From Symsagittifera roscoffensis (lineage: Eukaryota > Xenacoelomorpha > Acoela > Convolutidae): a stretch of 64,000 bases of DNA. The notes below the pieces were generated by a model that saw nothing but the letters and a program-made list of their open reading frames with translations, had not been told where the DNA came from and searched no databases. The stretch is taken from assembly GCF_963678635.1 (NCBI RefSeq), contig NC_087069.1:23858303-23922302 (forward strand). Reading direction: 5' to 3'. A program made the position numbers and the translations under genes. Shown here in pieces: positions 26,633-37,530 of the stretch. The first letter of the stretch is position 1; every line of letters starts with the position of its first letter.

Positions 26633-27601
26633 GAATAAAGCTTGGATTTGAGGGATATAAACTCGGTTATAATGTCTCCTGGAAACTCATCCTTGAATTT
26701 TAAAACAACCATTTTGTTTTTCGGGTCATAGAGAGGGTGGTTCTTTGGGTAATTTGACAAGTCAAGTTCATTCAAAATATTCCTTTTTTCGGAAATTTCT
26801 TGGTATAAATCTTCACTTTTGACTTGGTACAGGAGACTGTCTGTATCAGAATACAGTAGTTGACATTCAAAATTTGGTTTCATTATATCGTAAGGAAATT
26901 TATTCATGTGAAACTTTGCTAACTCAAGAACACTAGCTCCCACAATTGTTGGGACATCCCAATAGATTTTTGTTGGATTCGAAGTGAACGCTGCCAAGTT
27001 TTCTCCTAAAATTTTGTAGGATTTAAATTCGAATGCACTATTTTCTCGCAAAGCGGCATAATAATCTCTAACTATCCGAACAAGCATCCGTTTGCGCTTC
27101 GACTCGCATGTTTTCCCATACGCACAATTGTTCAGTAGTTTGTACAAATCCTCCTCAAATTTATTTCTAGCTTGTTGTCGTTTAGTCGTGTTCAATGTGA
27201 TGTATGGTTCTAACAATGCTTCTTGTTCAAACTTCAGCACACGGTGCACTTTTTTAACTTTAAGTCCCAACCTAACAAACAATTGCAATAGTTTGTAATG
27301 AATTGTATAGTTTGACTTCTCATGCAGCGTCTGCAGTAATTTTTTGGTCTTTCCAATTGAAGGTCTTGCAATTTCTTGATTTTTCATCTGCTCGAGTAAA
27401 TTTCTTTGGAAGGGACTCAACCAATCCTGGGGTACACATTCTTTAGTAGGAGCTAAGGGTAGTCTTGATGATCGTCATGCAGTTCTTCTGTGTACTCGAG
27501 ATCAACTTCCAATATAAATCCAATCAAAGAGTCTTCAGTCATGTTGAGGATTTGGTTCACAATCACCTCGTCTTCTATATGCTCTATTAACTCAAAGTTA
27601 C
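26611..27601 (-). pseudogene. 3' half of protein-primed DNA polymerase B, left inverted-repeat copy
   Basis: It encodes the palm and fingers half of a family B polymerase. Polymerase motif B reads NNCAYGK near 27115-27135, and motif C reads YSDTDS near 26838-26855 with both catalytic Asp present. The fragment starts at the inner limit of the inverted repeat, downstream of motif A, so it cannot make a polymerase alone. A missing T in the DYPL block near 27467 shifts the frame at nearly the same place as an independent shift in the right copy. It ends at LYSILSRGN, short of the usual family C-terminus, where low-complexity DNA begins. Confidence 0.88.
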
Positions 27602-28448
27602 TGTGAGCAACCACATGGAAAACTTAACCCCTTCTCTCTGTCTAGCGCCAAAGAAAAAAAGGAAGTTAACAACACAAATGATCATATTGAAAAAAAAACA
27701 AAGTATTCATCATCATGCTAAATATTTGAGAAAAACAATAAAAATCAAATTTTTTAATTGATGACTCATCGTTTTTTTTCATTTTTCCAAAAAAATGCGA
27801 TTTTGAACTAGAAAACGCAATTTTTTACTTGAAGCAAGTGGTGTTATTATGAAAGTGCATTGAGGAGCACGACTAATAAGATTGTGGGAGTAGATGTTTT
27901 TTCAATAGTCTTCGAGAAAAACGCTAATCCCCTTAATCCCCCTAAAACAACAACCTCATTTCTCTTTACAGAAAAGTATTTTTTCGGACTTTTTTTTCAA
28001 GTCAAAAGACAATTGAGACAAATTCATGATGATATTGACCGTGCGAACGCTCCGTGATTGACATCATTGATAACAATGCGCTTGGAAAGTTAAAAAACTG
28101 TCATTTTTCAGTTTTTGCTTTACTTATTCATCATTTCAACTGTTTTTGGTACTAATTTTGACATTTTGATATGATATTCTGTCCCCATGACAAATGGGAT
28201 ATTTAGGATCTATCATGTGTTGTGATATGCTCAACTTTTATTCGCAATTTCGAAAATTTCATCAATTTATAATTTGAATTGATAAAATAAAAAATCAAAA
28301 CTTTTCTCTCTTGGCTCTAAAATCATTTTGGATTAAAATTTAGCCCAAACTTGGTTGGCCTATATTACTTTCTATCATTTGTAATAATTTTTAACGTTTC
28401 AAACAACAATTTATCTGTTTCGTCTAATCGAATTTGAGTTTGCCAGTT
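27602..28448. other. Upstream region of polB, no gene recognised
   Basis: This AT-rich unique DNA contains no supported gene. The open frame at 27860-28057 shows no motif. It separates the inward edge of the left inverted repeat from the candidate control region of the polymerase gene. Confidence 0.5.
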
Positions 28449-28488
28449 ATGGCGGGAAATTCAAATCTAATTCAAATTTTGGCGGGAA
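28449..28488. promoter_or_regulatory. Two E2F-like sites ahead of the polymerase gene
   Basis: ATGGCGGGAAAT (28449-28460) and TTTTGGCGGGAA (28477-28488) lie 30 bases apart, same orientation, about 165-200 bases before the first ATG of the zinc-finger/polymerase gene. Both fit the E2F/DP core TTTSGCGGGAA, known to control S-phase genes of animals. The match is visible. Binding and use are inferred. Confidence 0.45.
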
Positions 28489-28651
28489 CTTTAATTCAAA
28501 TTCAAAATTACGCACGCAAAACACAAACCGATTTCTCTGCAATTGGTAGACGAACTGTTATGCTTTCCATTTACTGTTGTTTCTGAGTGTAATTTGAGAT
28601 CACTTGATTATTTTTCTTTCTTAAAATCAATAGCTTAACTTATTTCAAAAA

Positions 28652-31600
28652 ATGTTCAAATGCAATTATTGTCCACTGAAATATGCAAATAAGAGCAATA
28701 GAAGTCGCCATGAGCGTGACAAACATTTTGTTGAAAAAGAACTTATTGTCTATCGATGCAATGAGTGTTCATTCACGGCTCAAATGCTTTCAAATTTACA
28801 AAAACATATTCTTCACACTCTTGGCGGAGGTGTTTATTGTCATTTGGGATTTCATTCGCCCAAAATCTTATCAGCTCATTTACTAGCAACCCATGGTCTT
28901 CCTGTTATGAGAGTTGCCTCTGCTGATTTAGCCACTACAAGCGCCGCTGCTAATGCTGCTCTCGGTGATGTGCATGCTGTCGATGAAGACGAAATCAACG
29001 GTAACAATCTTCAAAAAGTGAGTCTGCTTTTTTCGGTGTTCTTGAAACGTATGTGATCGGCGGAAACCAACCCATGGATGAAAATCTGCCGATTGACTTT
29101 TTGCAGTTTATGCAAGAGAAAAAAGATGAAATTCAAAGTCTCATAATCGATCGAGTTGCAGAAGGACCTAGAAAAGTTCAGTTCAGCGCTAAATTAGGTT
29201 TGGTAAAAACTAAAGTAATAAATGATTCTAGTAAAACTGAGCACGACGAGCGGATTGACATTTATGCAAACTCTGATATGAAACCTGTGATGAGCTTAGG
29301 ATTAGAAGATGACGAGTTTTCTGAAATGGTCGAAAAAATGCAAGCAGTTAGGATTCTTTTGCATCTTATGGAAGCGGTTGGGTTTTGCAACACGTAACTC
29401 AAGTTTTTGTTAAACTTGCAAAGTTTTCACCAATCCGTGCGTCATCTTATATTGACTTGCCTTTTCGAATTCGAATGTCCCAGAATTTGATAAACATTAA
29501 AAATCACGAAGATAATAATTGCTTGGAACTTTGCTTTACCGCTGCTTTTAGTCTGAAGCATGGTGTTGACCTACTTCTAACTGATCAACAAAAAGCGAAC
29601 CCAGCAGCTGCGCGGACACAACCTGATACATACACTGCTGAAAGTGCACACAAAGCCCAAGGTAATTTTGATTCACCCTTGATTTTCGCTTCATTTGGAT
29701 AATTTGAACAACTTAACGACGTGCGGGTAAATGTGTTCCAGTACCACAAGGGAGATTTGTTGCCTATGTATATATCAAAACGACCAAACCAAGATAACAG
29801 CACCCAAACTGAAGTATTTGACGTGGACCTGCTTCTCTTGTATGAGCCTGCAAAGCATCACTATGTACTTATAATCGATTTGTTAAAGTTCATCTGCGAA
29901 ATCAAAGGGTGTAAGTATCGCCCAATTGCACGTTTATGTAGAAACTGCTTTCACATTAGTTGGAGTGATGAAACTCACGAGCAACACATCCAGTGTTGCA
30001 AGGATCATGAACCTGCTCTAGTAGTCATGCCTTCAGCAGAAAAAGGTACCAACAGATACGAGTTCAAAAACCTCCAGGCCTTGTGGTTTGTACCGCTTGT
30101 GATTTATTTTGATTTTGAATCATTTCTGAAACCTGTAGATTCTTGTCGTGATAATCCATCGCGATCATCAAACCGAGTTGTACAAAAACATGAAGCTTGT
30201 GGGTATTCATTGACTGTAATTGAACACGGAAATTCACAGCCCTACTTCTTTGACTATGACAGCTCTGATCAATGCATGAAAAAGTTTCTCAATCAGTTGC
30301 ATCAATTGGCGAGAAAAATATATGATGGAAAGCGAAGGTTTCCTCAATTTCTAGAAAGCCAAGAATCGTTGAACAAAGAAAACACATCAACATGTTAGAT
30401 TTGCTGTATAAATTTTACTACTGAGCACGAAAAATGTCTTGACCATTGCCATTTTTCTGGAAAATTTTTGGGATGGGCACTTGAAAAAAGCAAACTCGCA
30501 AGACGAACTGTAAATTTCACCCCAGTCATTGGACATAACATCCAGAACTATGACCTTCACCACATTTGTCTCGCATTGCATGAATGCGAGCCAACAAGTA
30601 CAATGAGTGTTATACCTAGCACCGACGAAAAATATTTATCGTTAAGCATTGGAGTCCTAATTAAAACTATAAAAAGGAAAAACGGATCTGAGCAAAAAGT
30701 TTTTGAATACCTCAGATTCATTGACTCATGCAACTTTTTGAATTCTTCCCTGCAAAATTTGGTTGATAAGCTACCAGCGGGAAAAATGTCAATTTTGAAC
30801 AAGTATTTTGCAAACGAGACGGAGGAGCAACGGTGTCTGATGCGACAAAAAGGTTTCTATCCTTATTCGTACCTGACCAAAAGAGGAAAATATGCAGAAA
30901 AAGAATTGCCTTCTTTGCAAAATTGGTCCGATGTTTTGAATGGAGGAAAAGTTGCAGTTTCACAAGCGGATCTGGAACATGCAAGGAAAGTTTTTAGAGT
31001 GTTCAAATGTCAGAACTTGGAGGATTATCACAACTTGTATCTCAAGTGTGATACACTCCGTCTTGGTTTGAAAAATTTTTGAAAAATTTCGAAAATTAGT
31101 CACCAAACTTATGGTCTGGACTGTGCGCACCATTTTAGTGCTTCAAACTTAGCTGGAGACGCCTTCAAACGTATCTGCAAAGACTCGAATGTTCAGCTTT
31201 TGTCAGACCGCAGGCATATCGAAATGGTCGAGAATATGATGCGAGGTGGTACTGCATCCGTGTTCCATTGTCGTTTTTTCAAAGCCAACATCAAAGAATG
31301 CCCCGACTTCAACCCAGATCAACCTAGCACCTACGGGTTTATGATCGATGCGAATAACCTCTATGGCGGCGTCATGCAAACGGAGAAATTACCGGTGCGT
31401 AACTTTGAGTTAATAAAGCATATAGAAGACGAGGTGATTGTGAACCAAATCCTCAACATGACTGAATACTCATTAAATGGATTTATATTGGAAGTTGATC
31501 TCGAGTACCCAGAAGAACTGCATGACGATCATCAAGATTACCCTTTAGACCTACTAAAGAAAGTGTACCCCAGGATTGGTTGAGTCTCTACCAAACAATA

Positions 31601-32410
31601 TTACTCGAGCACATGAAAAATCAAGACATTGCAAGACGTTCAATTGGAAAGACAAAAAAGCTACTACAGACACTGCATGACAAGTCAAACTATACAATTC
31701 ATTACAAACTATTGCAATTGTTTGTTAGGTTGGGACTTAAAGTTAAAAAAGTGCACCGTGTGCTGAAGTTTGAACAAGAAGCATGGTTAGAACCATACAT
31801 CACATTGAACACGACTAAACGACAACAAGCTAGAAATAAATTTGAGGAGGATTTGTACAAACTTCTGAGCAATTGTGCTTATGGGAAAACATGCGAGTCG
31901 AAGCGCAAACGGATGCTTGTTCGGATAGTTAGAGATTATCATGCCGCTTTGCGAGAAAATAGTGCATTCGAATTTAAATCCTACAAAATTTTTGGAGAAA
32001 ACTTGGCAGCGTTCACTTCGAATCCAACAAAAATCTATTGGGATGTCCCAACAATTGTGGGAGCTAGTGTTCTTGAGTTAGCAAAGTTTCACATGTATAA
32101 ATTTCATTACGATATAATGAAACCAAATTTTGAATGTCAACTACTGTATTCTGATACAGACAGTCTCCTGTACCAAGTCAAAAGTGAAGATTTATACCAA
32201 GAAATTTCCGAAAAAAGGAATATTTTGAATGAACTTGACTTGTCGAATTACCCGAAGAACCAACCTCTCTACGACCCGAAAAACAAAATGGATGTTTTAA
32301 AATTCAAGGATGAGTTTCCAGGAGACATTATAACCGAGTTTATATCCCTCAAACCCAAGCTTTATTCCATTTTGTCCAGAGGTAATTTCTTTCTATTTGC
32401 CTTATTGTGA
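28652..32410 (+). pseudogene. Zinc-finger/protein-primed DNA polymerase B of Maverick type
   Basis: This is the self-replication polymerase of Mavericks, with 3'-5' exonuclease and protein-primed polymerase domains. Two C2H2 fingers (CNYC-x12-HxxxxH, CNEC-x12-HxxxH) and a third that has lost a Cys open the protein. The family block GSGWVLQHV-x-IRASSY follows at 29370-29450. Exo I is DFES (Asp codon 30111), Exo II NIQNYDLH (30552) and Exo III YLKCD (31050). A CxxC-DHCH zinc-like block spans 30393-30460. Motif A is DANNLYG (31347), motif B SNCAYGK (about 31868) and motif C YSDTDS (32153 and 32159). Stops at 29700, 30396 and 31080 and shifts near 29350 and 31547 break it. A candidate intron removes 29018-29106. 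The C-terminus is truncated at LYSILSRG by low-complexity DNA. Confidence 0.9.
29018..29106 (+). other. Candidate 89-bp spliceosomal intron in the zinc-finger/polB gene
   Basis: The donor AAA|GTGAGT and the acceptor CTTTTTGCAG|T bound 89 bases. Splicing joins the two flanking reading frames exactly in phase, linking the zinc-finger part to the FMQEKKDE part. Without splicing a frame change is needed at this place. Confidence 0.5.
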
Positions 32411-32860
32411 GCACGAATTTCAAAAAATTTTGATTTTTTGTGATTTTTTTTTCGGAAGACAATTTTTATTTGTAGGCGAAACAATGGATTTTATCAAAAA
32501 AAAAAAAATTGGGAAAAACTTTTTAGGCGAAAAAAAATAATTTTTTTCTGAAAGTTTTGTTTTTTTTTTTGGAAAAAAAAATTTTTTTGTTCGAAAAAAT
32601 TTTCGGGCGAAAAAGTGTTTTTTGTTTCGAAAAAAAATTGGAAAAAACTTTTTAGGCAAAAAAAATAATGTTTTTGAAAATTTTTGTTTTTTTTTGTGGG
32701 CGATTTTTTTTTTGTGGGCAATTTTTATTTTGGGCGAAAAATTTTTTGAAAAAAAATTTTTTGTCGGCAAAAAAATTTTTTTTAAAATTTTTTTTGGCGG
32801 GGATTTTTTTTTTGTGTTGGTCGATTGTTGTTTTTTTTAATGATGACTAATTTTTAAGGT
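32410..32860. repeat. Low-complexity array based on TTTTTTTTGTGGGCG, right
   Basis: This is the mirror of the left array, with shorter total length and no duplication or hairpin. The polB frame ends as it enters this array, so the polymerase C-terminus has probably been lost or overwritten here. Confidence 0.85.
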
Positions 32861-32945
32861 CACACCTGGCCTTCATGTATTTTTTTGTTGCACCTGGCCT
32901 TCAAGTTAACATGATGTAGCTCTTAAAAAAACATAAAATCGCGTA

Positions 32946-33698
32946 TTGCATTTGGTTTTTTTACCACCACACATTAGTGATCATCAAAAATTGATTAGTA
33001 ATCATAAAATTAAATTTTTAGACTGCAGAAAATTATCGGCGAAAGGTGTATCCAAAGCTGCTCAGAAGACGTTAAAAAATCAGCGATATCGAGACACCTT
33101 AACCTCTGGCTCGTTATTCAAAACTGAAAACAGTCGAATCGCATCCGAGTCACACAATCTGCAAACAGTGACTTAGACGAAAACATCGTTATCAGCTTTT
33201 GATGACAAACGCTACATCCTCGACGATGGTCAGCAGACTCTTCCCTACGGTCACAAAAACATCGTGGGTCAAACTGTGATTGGCATTGATGATAGTGATG
33301 ACAACACAGCCGCTGTTAATTCTGACCCAACTGACAATGACGATTTGGAAAAATGGATGCCATTTTTTGAAGATCGTCAACAGCCAGTGTCGTGGGATTG
33401 TGACGATTTCCTAGATGGGGTGTCTGAAGAATTCGCTAACACTCAAAACGTTGATTGGGACCATCCGGAAAATGATGATGAATACTTTGAGGATAGTTTT
33501 GCTGTTCAGAACACACAACCACATCGCTCGCTTCGACAACTGATGGACCAGGTCAATAGCAGTTGGCAAACTCCAGACCCCGGTCTGATTCGGGCAGCAG
33601 AAATCAACGACAGTGATATTGATAGCGGGGATATCGTGGATCTGGAGGCCAATACTTCCAATGAGGACGAGTCGTCATTCTTCAACGAGTCGTCATAA
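32946..33698 (+). pseudogene. Acidic unknown ORF in right inverted repeat
   Basis: This is the same unknown protein as at 25023-25800. It is nearly intact: 251 codons with one in-frame TAG (33174-33176), at a codon that is Ser in the left copy. The Trp lost in the left copy is kept here (VSWDCDD near 33390). Its last part differs: the left copy ends with an acidic then basic tail (VEVEEPRSKNRRID), whereas the right one stops early at NESS, where the 19-bp repeats begin. It lies directly inside the right terminus and reads outward. No domain is recognised. The two copies carry different lesions, which suggests one intact ancestor copied into both repeats. Confidence 0.6.
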
Positions 33699-33737
33699 TG
33701 AGGACGAGTCGTCACAATGAGGACGAGTCGTCATAAT
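33659..33737. repeat. 19-bp tandem repeat AATGAGGACGAGTCGTCAT, three copies
   Basis: Three near-identical copies occur at the 3' end of the right acidic ORF. They introduce its early stop and are absent from the left inverted repeat. Confidence 0.85.
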
Positions 33738-34090
33738 ATGAGAATTGTCTGTACATAAAATTTGACCTACCGCTCTTCCGTGTTTAGTGTGTATTTAAGT
33801 TCGAGATTTTGTTCAGCTTTGGAACTCAATTAATCTGGGATATAAACAATTTCATTTAAGCGATAGTGTCTTTAGCATACTTTTGTATGTATTTGTATGT
33901 AATTTGAGTTTGAATCAAAGTTTTAAGAAGAATTGAGCAAACAGTCTATAGCGCAGTTAAACACTCCATCTGGTTTCAGAACGAAGATTTGGCAAATCAT
34001 TTCCTGCACTAAACATGTAACCACAACGTTCAGTGGGAATACTCAATAATATACCGAAGTTTTACATGAGGACTATTAGGTATAAAATTA

Positions 34091-34188
34091 TACATGGTGA
34101 CAATTAGGATTATTACATGGTGACCATTGCTGATCATTTAATACATGGTGACCATTATGATTTATGACAACCCCCCCATCCTAACGCA
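34091..34188. promoter_or_regulatory. Subterminal iterons and C tract, right end
   Basis: TACATGGTGACC or a one-base variant starts at 34091, 34114 and 34142, the mirror image of the left iterons with spacings 23 and 28. A C tract follows, shorter (7) than the G tract on the left (12). Confidence 0.6.
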
Positions 34189-34204
34189 GTATATGCATAC
34201 TACT

Positions 34205-34210
34205 TTTCTA
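34205..34210. other. Right 6-bp target site duplication TTTCTA
   Basis: An exact copy of 24467-24472, directly after the right terminus and followed by the satellite phrase TAACAAGAAACCGCAATGTC. Confidence 0.93.
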
Positions 34211-34720
34211 TAACAAGAAACCGCAATGTCAAAATGACCTTATGGATATGAAAACAAATTAACTTAAACAATTTTTCAAACTTTGTTATAATGGGTTGGC
34301 TAACACTTTGGTATTCCTATTGAAACATCCGATGATGGAGAATCACACGCAACAATCATTCGCCAATTCCTTTACTTGGTTCATTTCGGAAATTTCTGTA
34401 ATATCGCTTCATCTCACTTACTTAGTTCAATCGAAAGTTTTTCTAGTTTCGCTTTACAAAAGTACTAAATAGACACGTTGTAAAAAAAAATTTTTCTCTT
34501 TTTATGATCACAAGGCTCTCAGTTACATGGAAGACTCACAAACTAATACTGATACCGAAGTCAACCCTCAATTAACCGACAAATTTTTTCATAAAACCAG
34601 ATCAATTTTTGATCTCCATTGCACTGGGAACCAAGAAGATCTCATCATTGACCACGCACTAAAAGTGTAGCGTCTTTTGACTCTTACTTTAGCCCTTTTG
34701 ATTGCCTCCATTTAATCTTG

Positions 34721-37530
34721 ATTGCTTCTATAACGCAATATCAAAACGACTTTATGGAATTGAAAACAGCATAATCCACACGGTATTTTATGGTTTTCTT
34801 AATATGGGTATACAGGCCCCCAATTATTCCTTGTAAAAAGTCCCATGATGGATATTCACACAAAACAAGCACTCACTTGCTTTACTCATAACGACGATTT
34901 CACTATTGTCGCTCATCACAAGTTTCGAATAGAGACATCGCACAAAAATCCCCCTTTTACTATGATCACAATGCTAACAGGTACCTGGAAGACTCACAAC
35001 CTAACACTGATCCCAAAGTCAACTCTCAATTAAGCGAAACTTTAGAGAAAAAAAAAACAGATAGTATCTTCAATTTCCATACCACCGCAACCATTAAGAT
35101 ATCATCATTGACGACGCGCTAATAAATATAATGGCTAATGAATCTGTTTTAGCCGTTTTGATAAATTCTACTTAACAGTAATCGCTTCAATAAACAAAGA
35201 ACCACAATCTCAAAATTATTTTATGGAATTGAAAACAGCCTAATTCAAGCAGTTTTAGATGTTTTTTTAATATAGACTTATTAAACCTCTTAGTACTCCT
35301 TATTAAACATCCGACGAACAAGATTCTCCATCAACAATCATTCGCCAACTCACTTGCTGAGCTCATATCGCCGAGTTCACTAATATCGCTTCATCACAAG
35401 CACTAAACAGACAAATTGCACAAAAATCTATTGCTTATATGATCTCGAGGCTCACAGGGACATAGCAGTCTCACAACCTAATACTGATCCCGAAATCAAC
35501 GCATAATCCACCGACAACTTTTTTAAATAAAAACAGACTAAATTTTTGATCTCCATAGCACTGACAACTAATTAGAATTGATCAATGACAATGCACTAGA
35601 AAATCTAATGGCTTCTGTAACTTTTTTTAGTCTTTTTGATAACTTGCATTTAATCTTGATTGATTCTATAACGCAATATCAAAACGACGTTATGGAAGTA
35701 AAAACAGCATAATCCACACGATATTTTATGCTTTTCTTAATATGGGTATACAGGCCCCCAAATATTCCTTGTAAAAAGTCCCATGATGGATATTCACACA
35801 AAACAAGCACTCACTTGCTTTACTCATAACGACGATTTCACTATTGTCGCTCATCACAAGTTTCGAATAGAGACATCGCACAAAAATCCCCCTTTTACTA
35901 TGATCACAATGCTAACAGGTACCTGGAAGACTCACAACCTAACACTGATCCCGAAGTCAACTCTCAATTAAGCGAAACTTTAGAAAAAAAAACAGATCGT
36001 ATCTTCGATTTCCATACCACCGCAACCATTAAGATATCATCATTGACGACGCGCTAATAAATATAATGGCTTATGAATCTGTTTTAGCCGTTTTGATAAA
36101 TTCTACTTAACAGTAATCGCTTCAATAAACAAAGAACCACAATCTCAAAGTTATTTTATGGAATCGAAAACAGCCTAATTCATGCAGTTTTAGATGTTTT
36201 TTTAATATAGACTTATTAAACCTCTTAGTACTCCTTATTAAACATCCGACGAACAAGATTCTCCATCAACAATCATTCGCCAACTCACTTGCTGAGCTCA
36301 TATCGACGAGTTCACTAATATCGCTTCATCACAAGCACTAAACAGACACATTGCACAAAAATCTATTGCTTATATGATCTCGAGGCTCACAGGGACATAG
36401 CAGTCTCACAACCTAATACTGATCCCGAAATCAACGCATAATCCACCGACAACTTTTTTTAATAAAAACAAACTAAATTTTTGATCTCCATAGCACTGAC
36501 AACTAATTAGAATTGATCAATGACAATGCACTAGAAAATCTAATGGCTTCTGTAACTTTTTTTAGTCTTTTTGATAACTTGCATTTAATCTTGATTGCTT
36601 CTATAACGCAATATCAAAACGACGTTATGGAAATAAAAACAGCAAAATCCACACGATATTTTATGGTTTTCTTAATATGGGTATACAGGCCCCCAATTAT
36701 TCCTTGTATAAAGTCCCATGATGGATATTCACACGAAACAAGCACTCACTTGCTTTACTCATAACGACGATTTCACTATTGTCGCTTCATCACAAGTTTC
36801 GATTAGACACATTGCACAAAAATTTCCTCTTACTATGATCACAATGCTAACAGGTACCTGGAAGACTCACAACCTAACACTGATCCCGAAGTCAACTCTC
36901 AATTAAGCGAAACTTTAGAAAAAAACAGACCGTATCTTCGATTTCCATACCACCGGCAACCATTTAGATATCATCATTGACGACGCACTAACAAATTTAA
37001 TGGCTTATGAATCTGTTTTAGCCGTTTTGATAAATTCTACTTAGCAGTAATCGCTTCAATAAACAAAGAACCACAATCTCAAAATTATTTTATGGAATCG
37101 AAAACATCCTAATTCACGCAGTTTTAGATGTTTTTTTTTAATATAGACTTACTAAACCTCTTAGTACTCCTTATTAAACATCCGACGAACAAGATTACCC
37201 AGCAACAATCATTCGCCAACTCACTTGCTGAGCTCATATCGACGAGTTCACTAATATCGCTTCATCACAAGCACTAAACAGTCACATCGCACAAAAATCT
37301 ATTGCTTACTACAATCACGAGTCTCACAGGGACATAGAAGCCTCACAACCTAATACTGATCCCGAAATTAAGACATAATAAACGCACAACTTTTTAAAAT
37401 GAAAACAGACCAATTTTTTTGATCTCAATAGCACTGACAACCAATTAGAAATGATCAATGACCACGCACTAGAAAATCTAATGGCTTATGAAATTATTTT
37501 AGTCTTTTTGATAACTTGCACTTAACCTTG
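34721..37530. repeat. Higher-order satellite repeat, about 0.937 kb, three copies
   Basis: Two-unit blocks start at 34721, 35659 and 36594 and the third ends at 37530, giving lengths 938, 935 and 937. The blocks are nearly identical: the 62-codon frames at 34845 and 35783 encode the same residues throughout. Other units in the array are far more diverged, so this is the youngest amplification in the window. Confidence 0.92.

Larger units (their letters stand above)
24473..27601. repeat. Left terminal inverted repeat of Maverick element
   Basis: It matches the reverse complement of 31399-34204. The match runs inward to CTCAAAGTTAC at 27591-27601 (GTAACTTTGAG at 31399-31409) and then stops abruptly. 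From outside in it holds subterminal iterons, the acidic ORF, an AC-rich low-complexity stretch and the 3' half of polB. It is about 320 bp longer than the right copy, chiefly from a 278-bp tandem duplication in the low-complexity part and about 130 bp near 24967-25100 that the right copy lacks, partly offset by short insertions in the right copy. Confidence 0.9.
24473..34204. mobile_element. Maverick/Polinton-derived element with giant inverted repeats
   Basis: The 9732-bp element has termini starting AGTAGTATGCATATA on both ends, a 6-bp target duplication, and a protein-primed type B DNA polymerase. These are the hallmarks of Mavericks (Polintons), which also usually carry an integrase, a cysteine protease, a packaging ATPase and capsid genes. 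None of those was recognised here, so the element is a reduced derivative. The inverted repeats are 24473-27601 and 31399-34204, about 3.1 and 2.8 kb, against a few hundred bases in many described members. The unique centre, 27602-31398, is only 3.8 kb. Known: family hallmarks. Seen: ends, duplication and polymerase motifs. Inferred: loss of other genes and dependence on autonomous relatives. Confidence 0.9.
31399..34204. repeat. Right terminal inverted repeat of Maverick element
   Basis: This is the reverse complement of 24473-27601. It carries the 3' half of polB in frame with the unique 5' half, the low-complexity array (about 32410-32860), the acidic ORF and the subterminal iterons. Near 33659-33737 three 19-bp copies of AATGAGGACGAGTCGTCAT occur in place of about 130 bp present on the left. 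Confidence 0.9.

Noticed and set aside
27602-31398. Hidden Maverick integrase, ATPase, protease or capsid gene
   Set aside because: All convincing frames in the unique centre belong to the zinc-finger/polB gene. No DDE core, Walker motif or cysteine-protease triad was seen.
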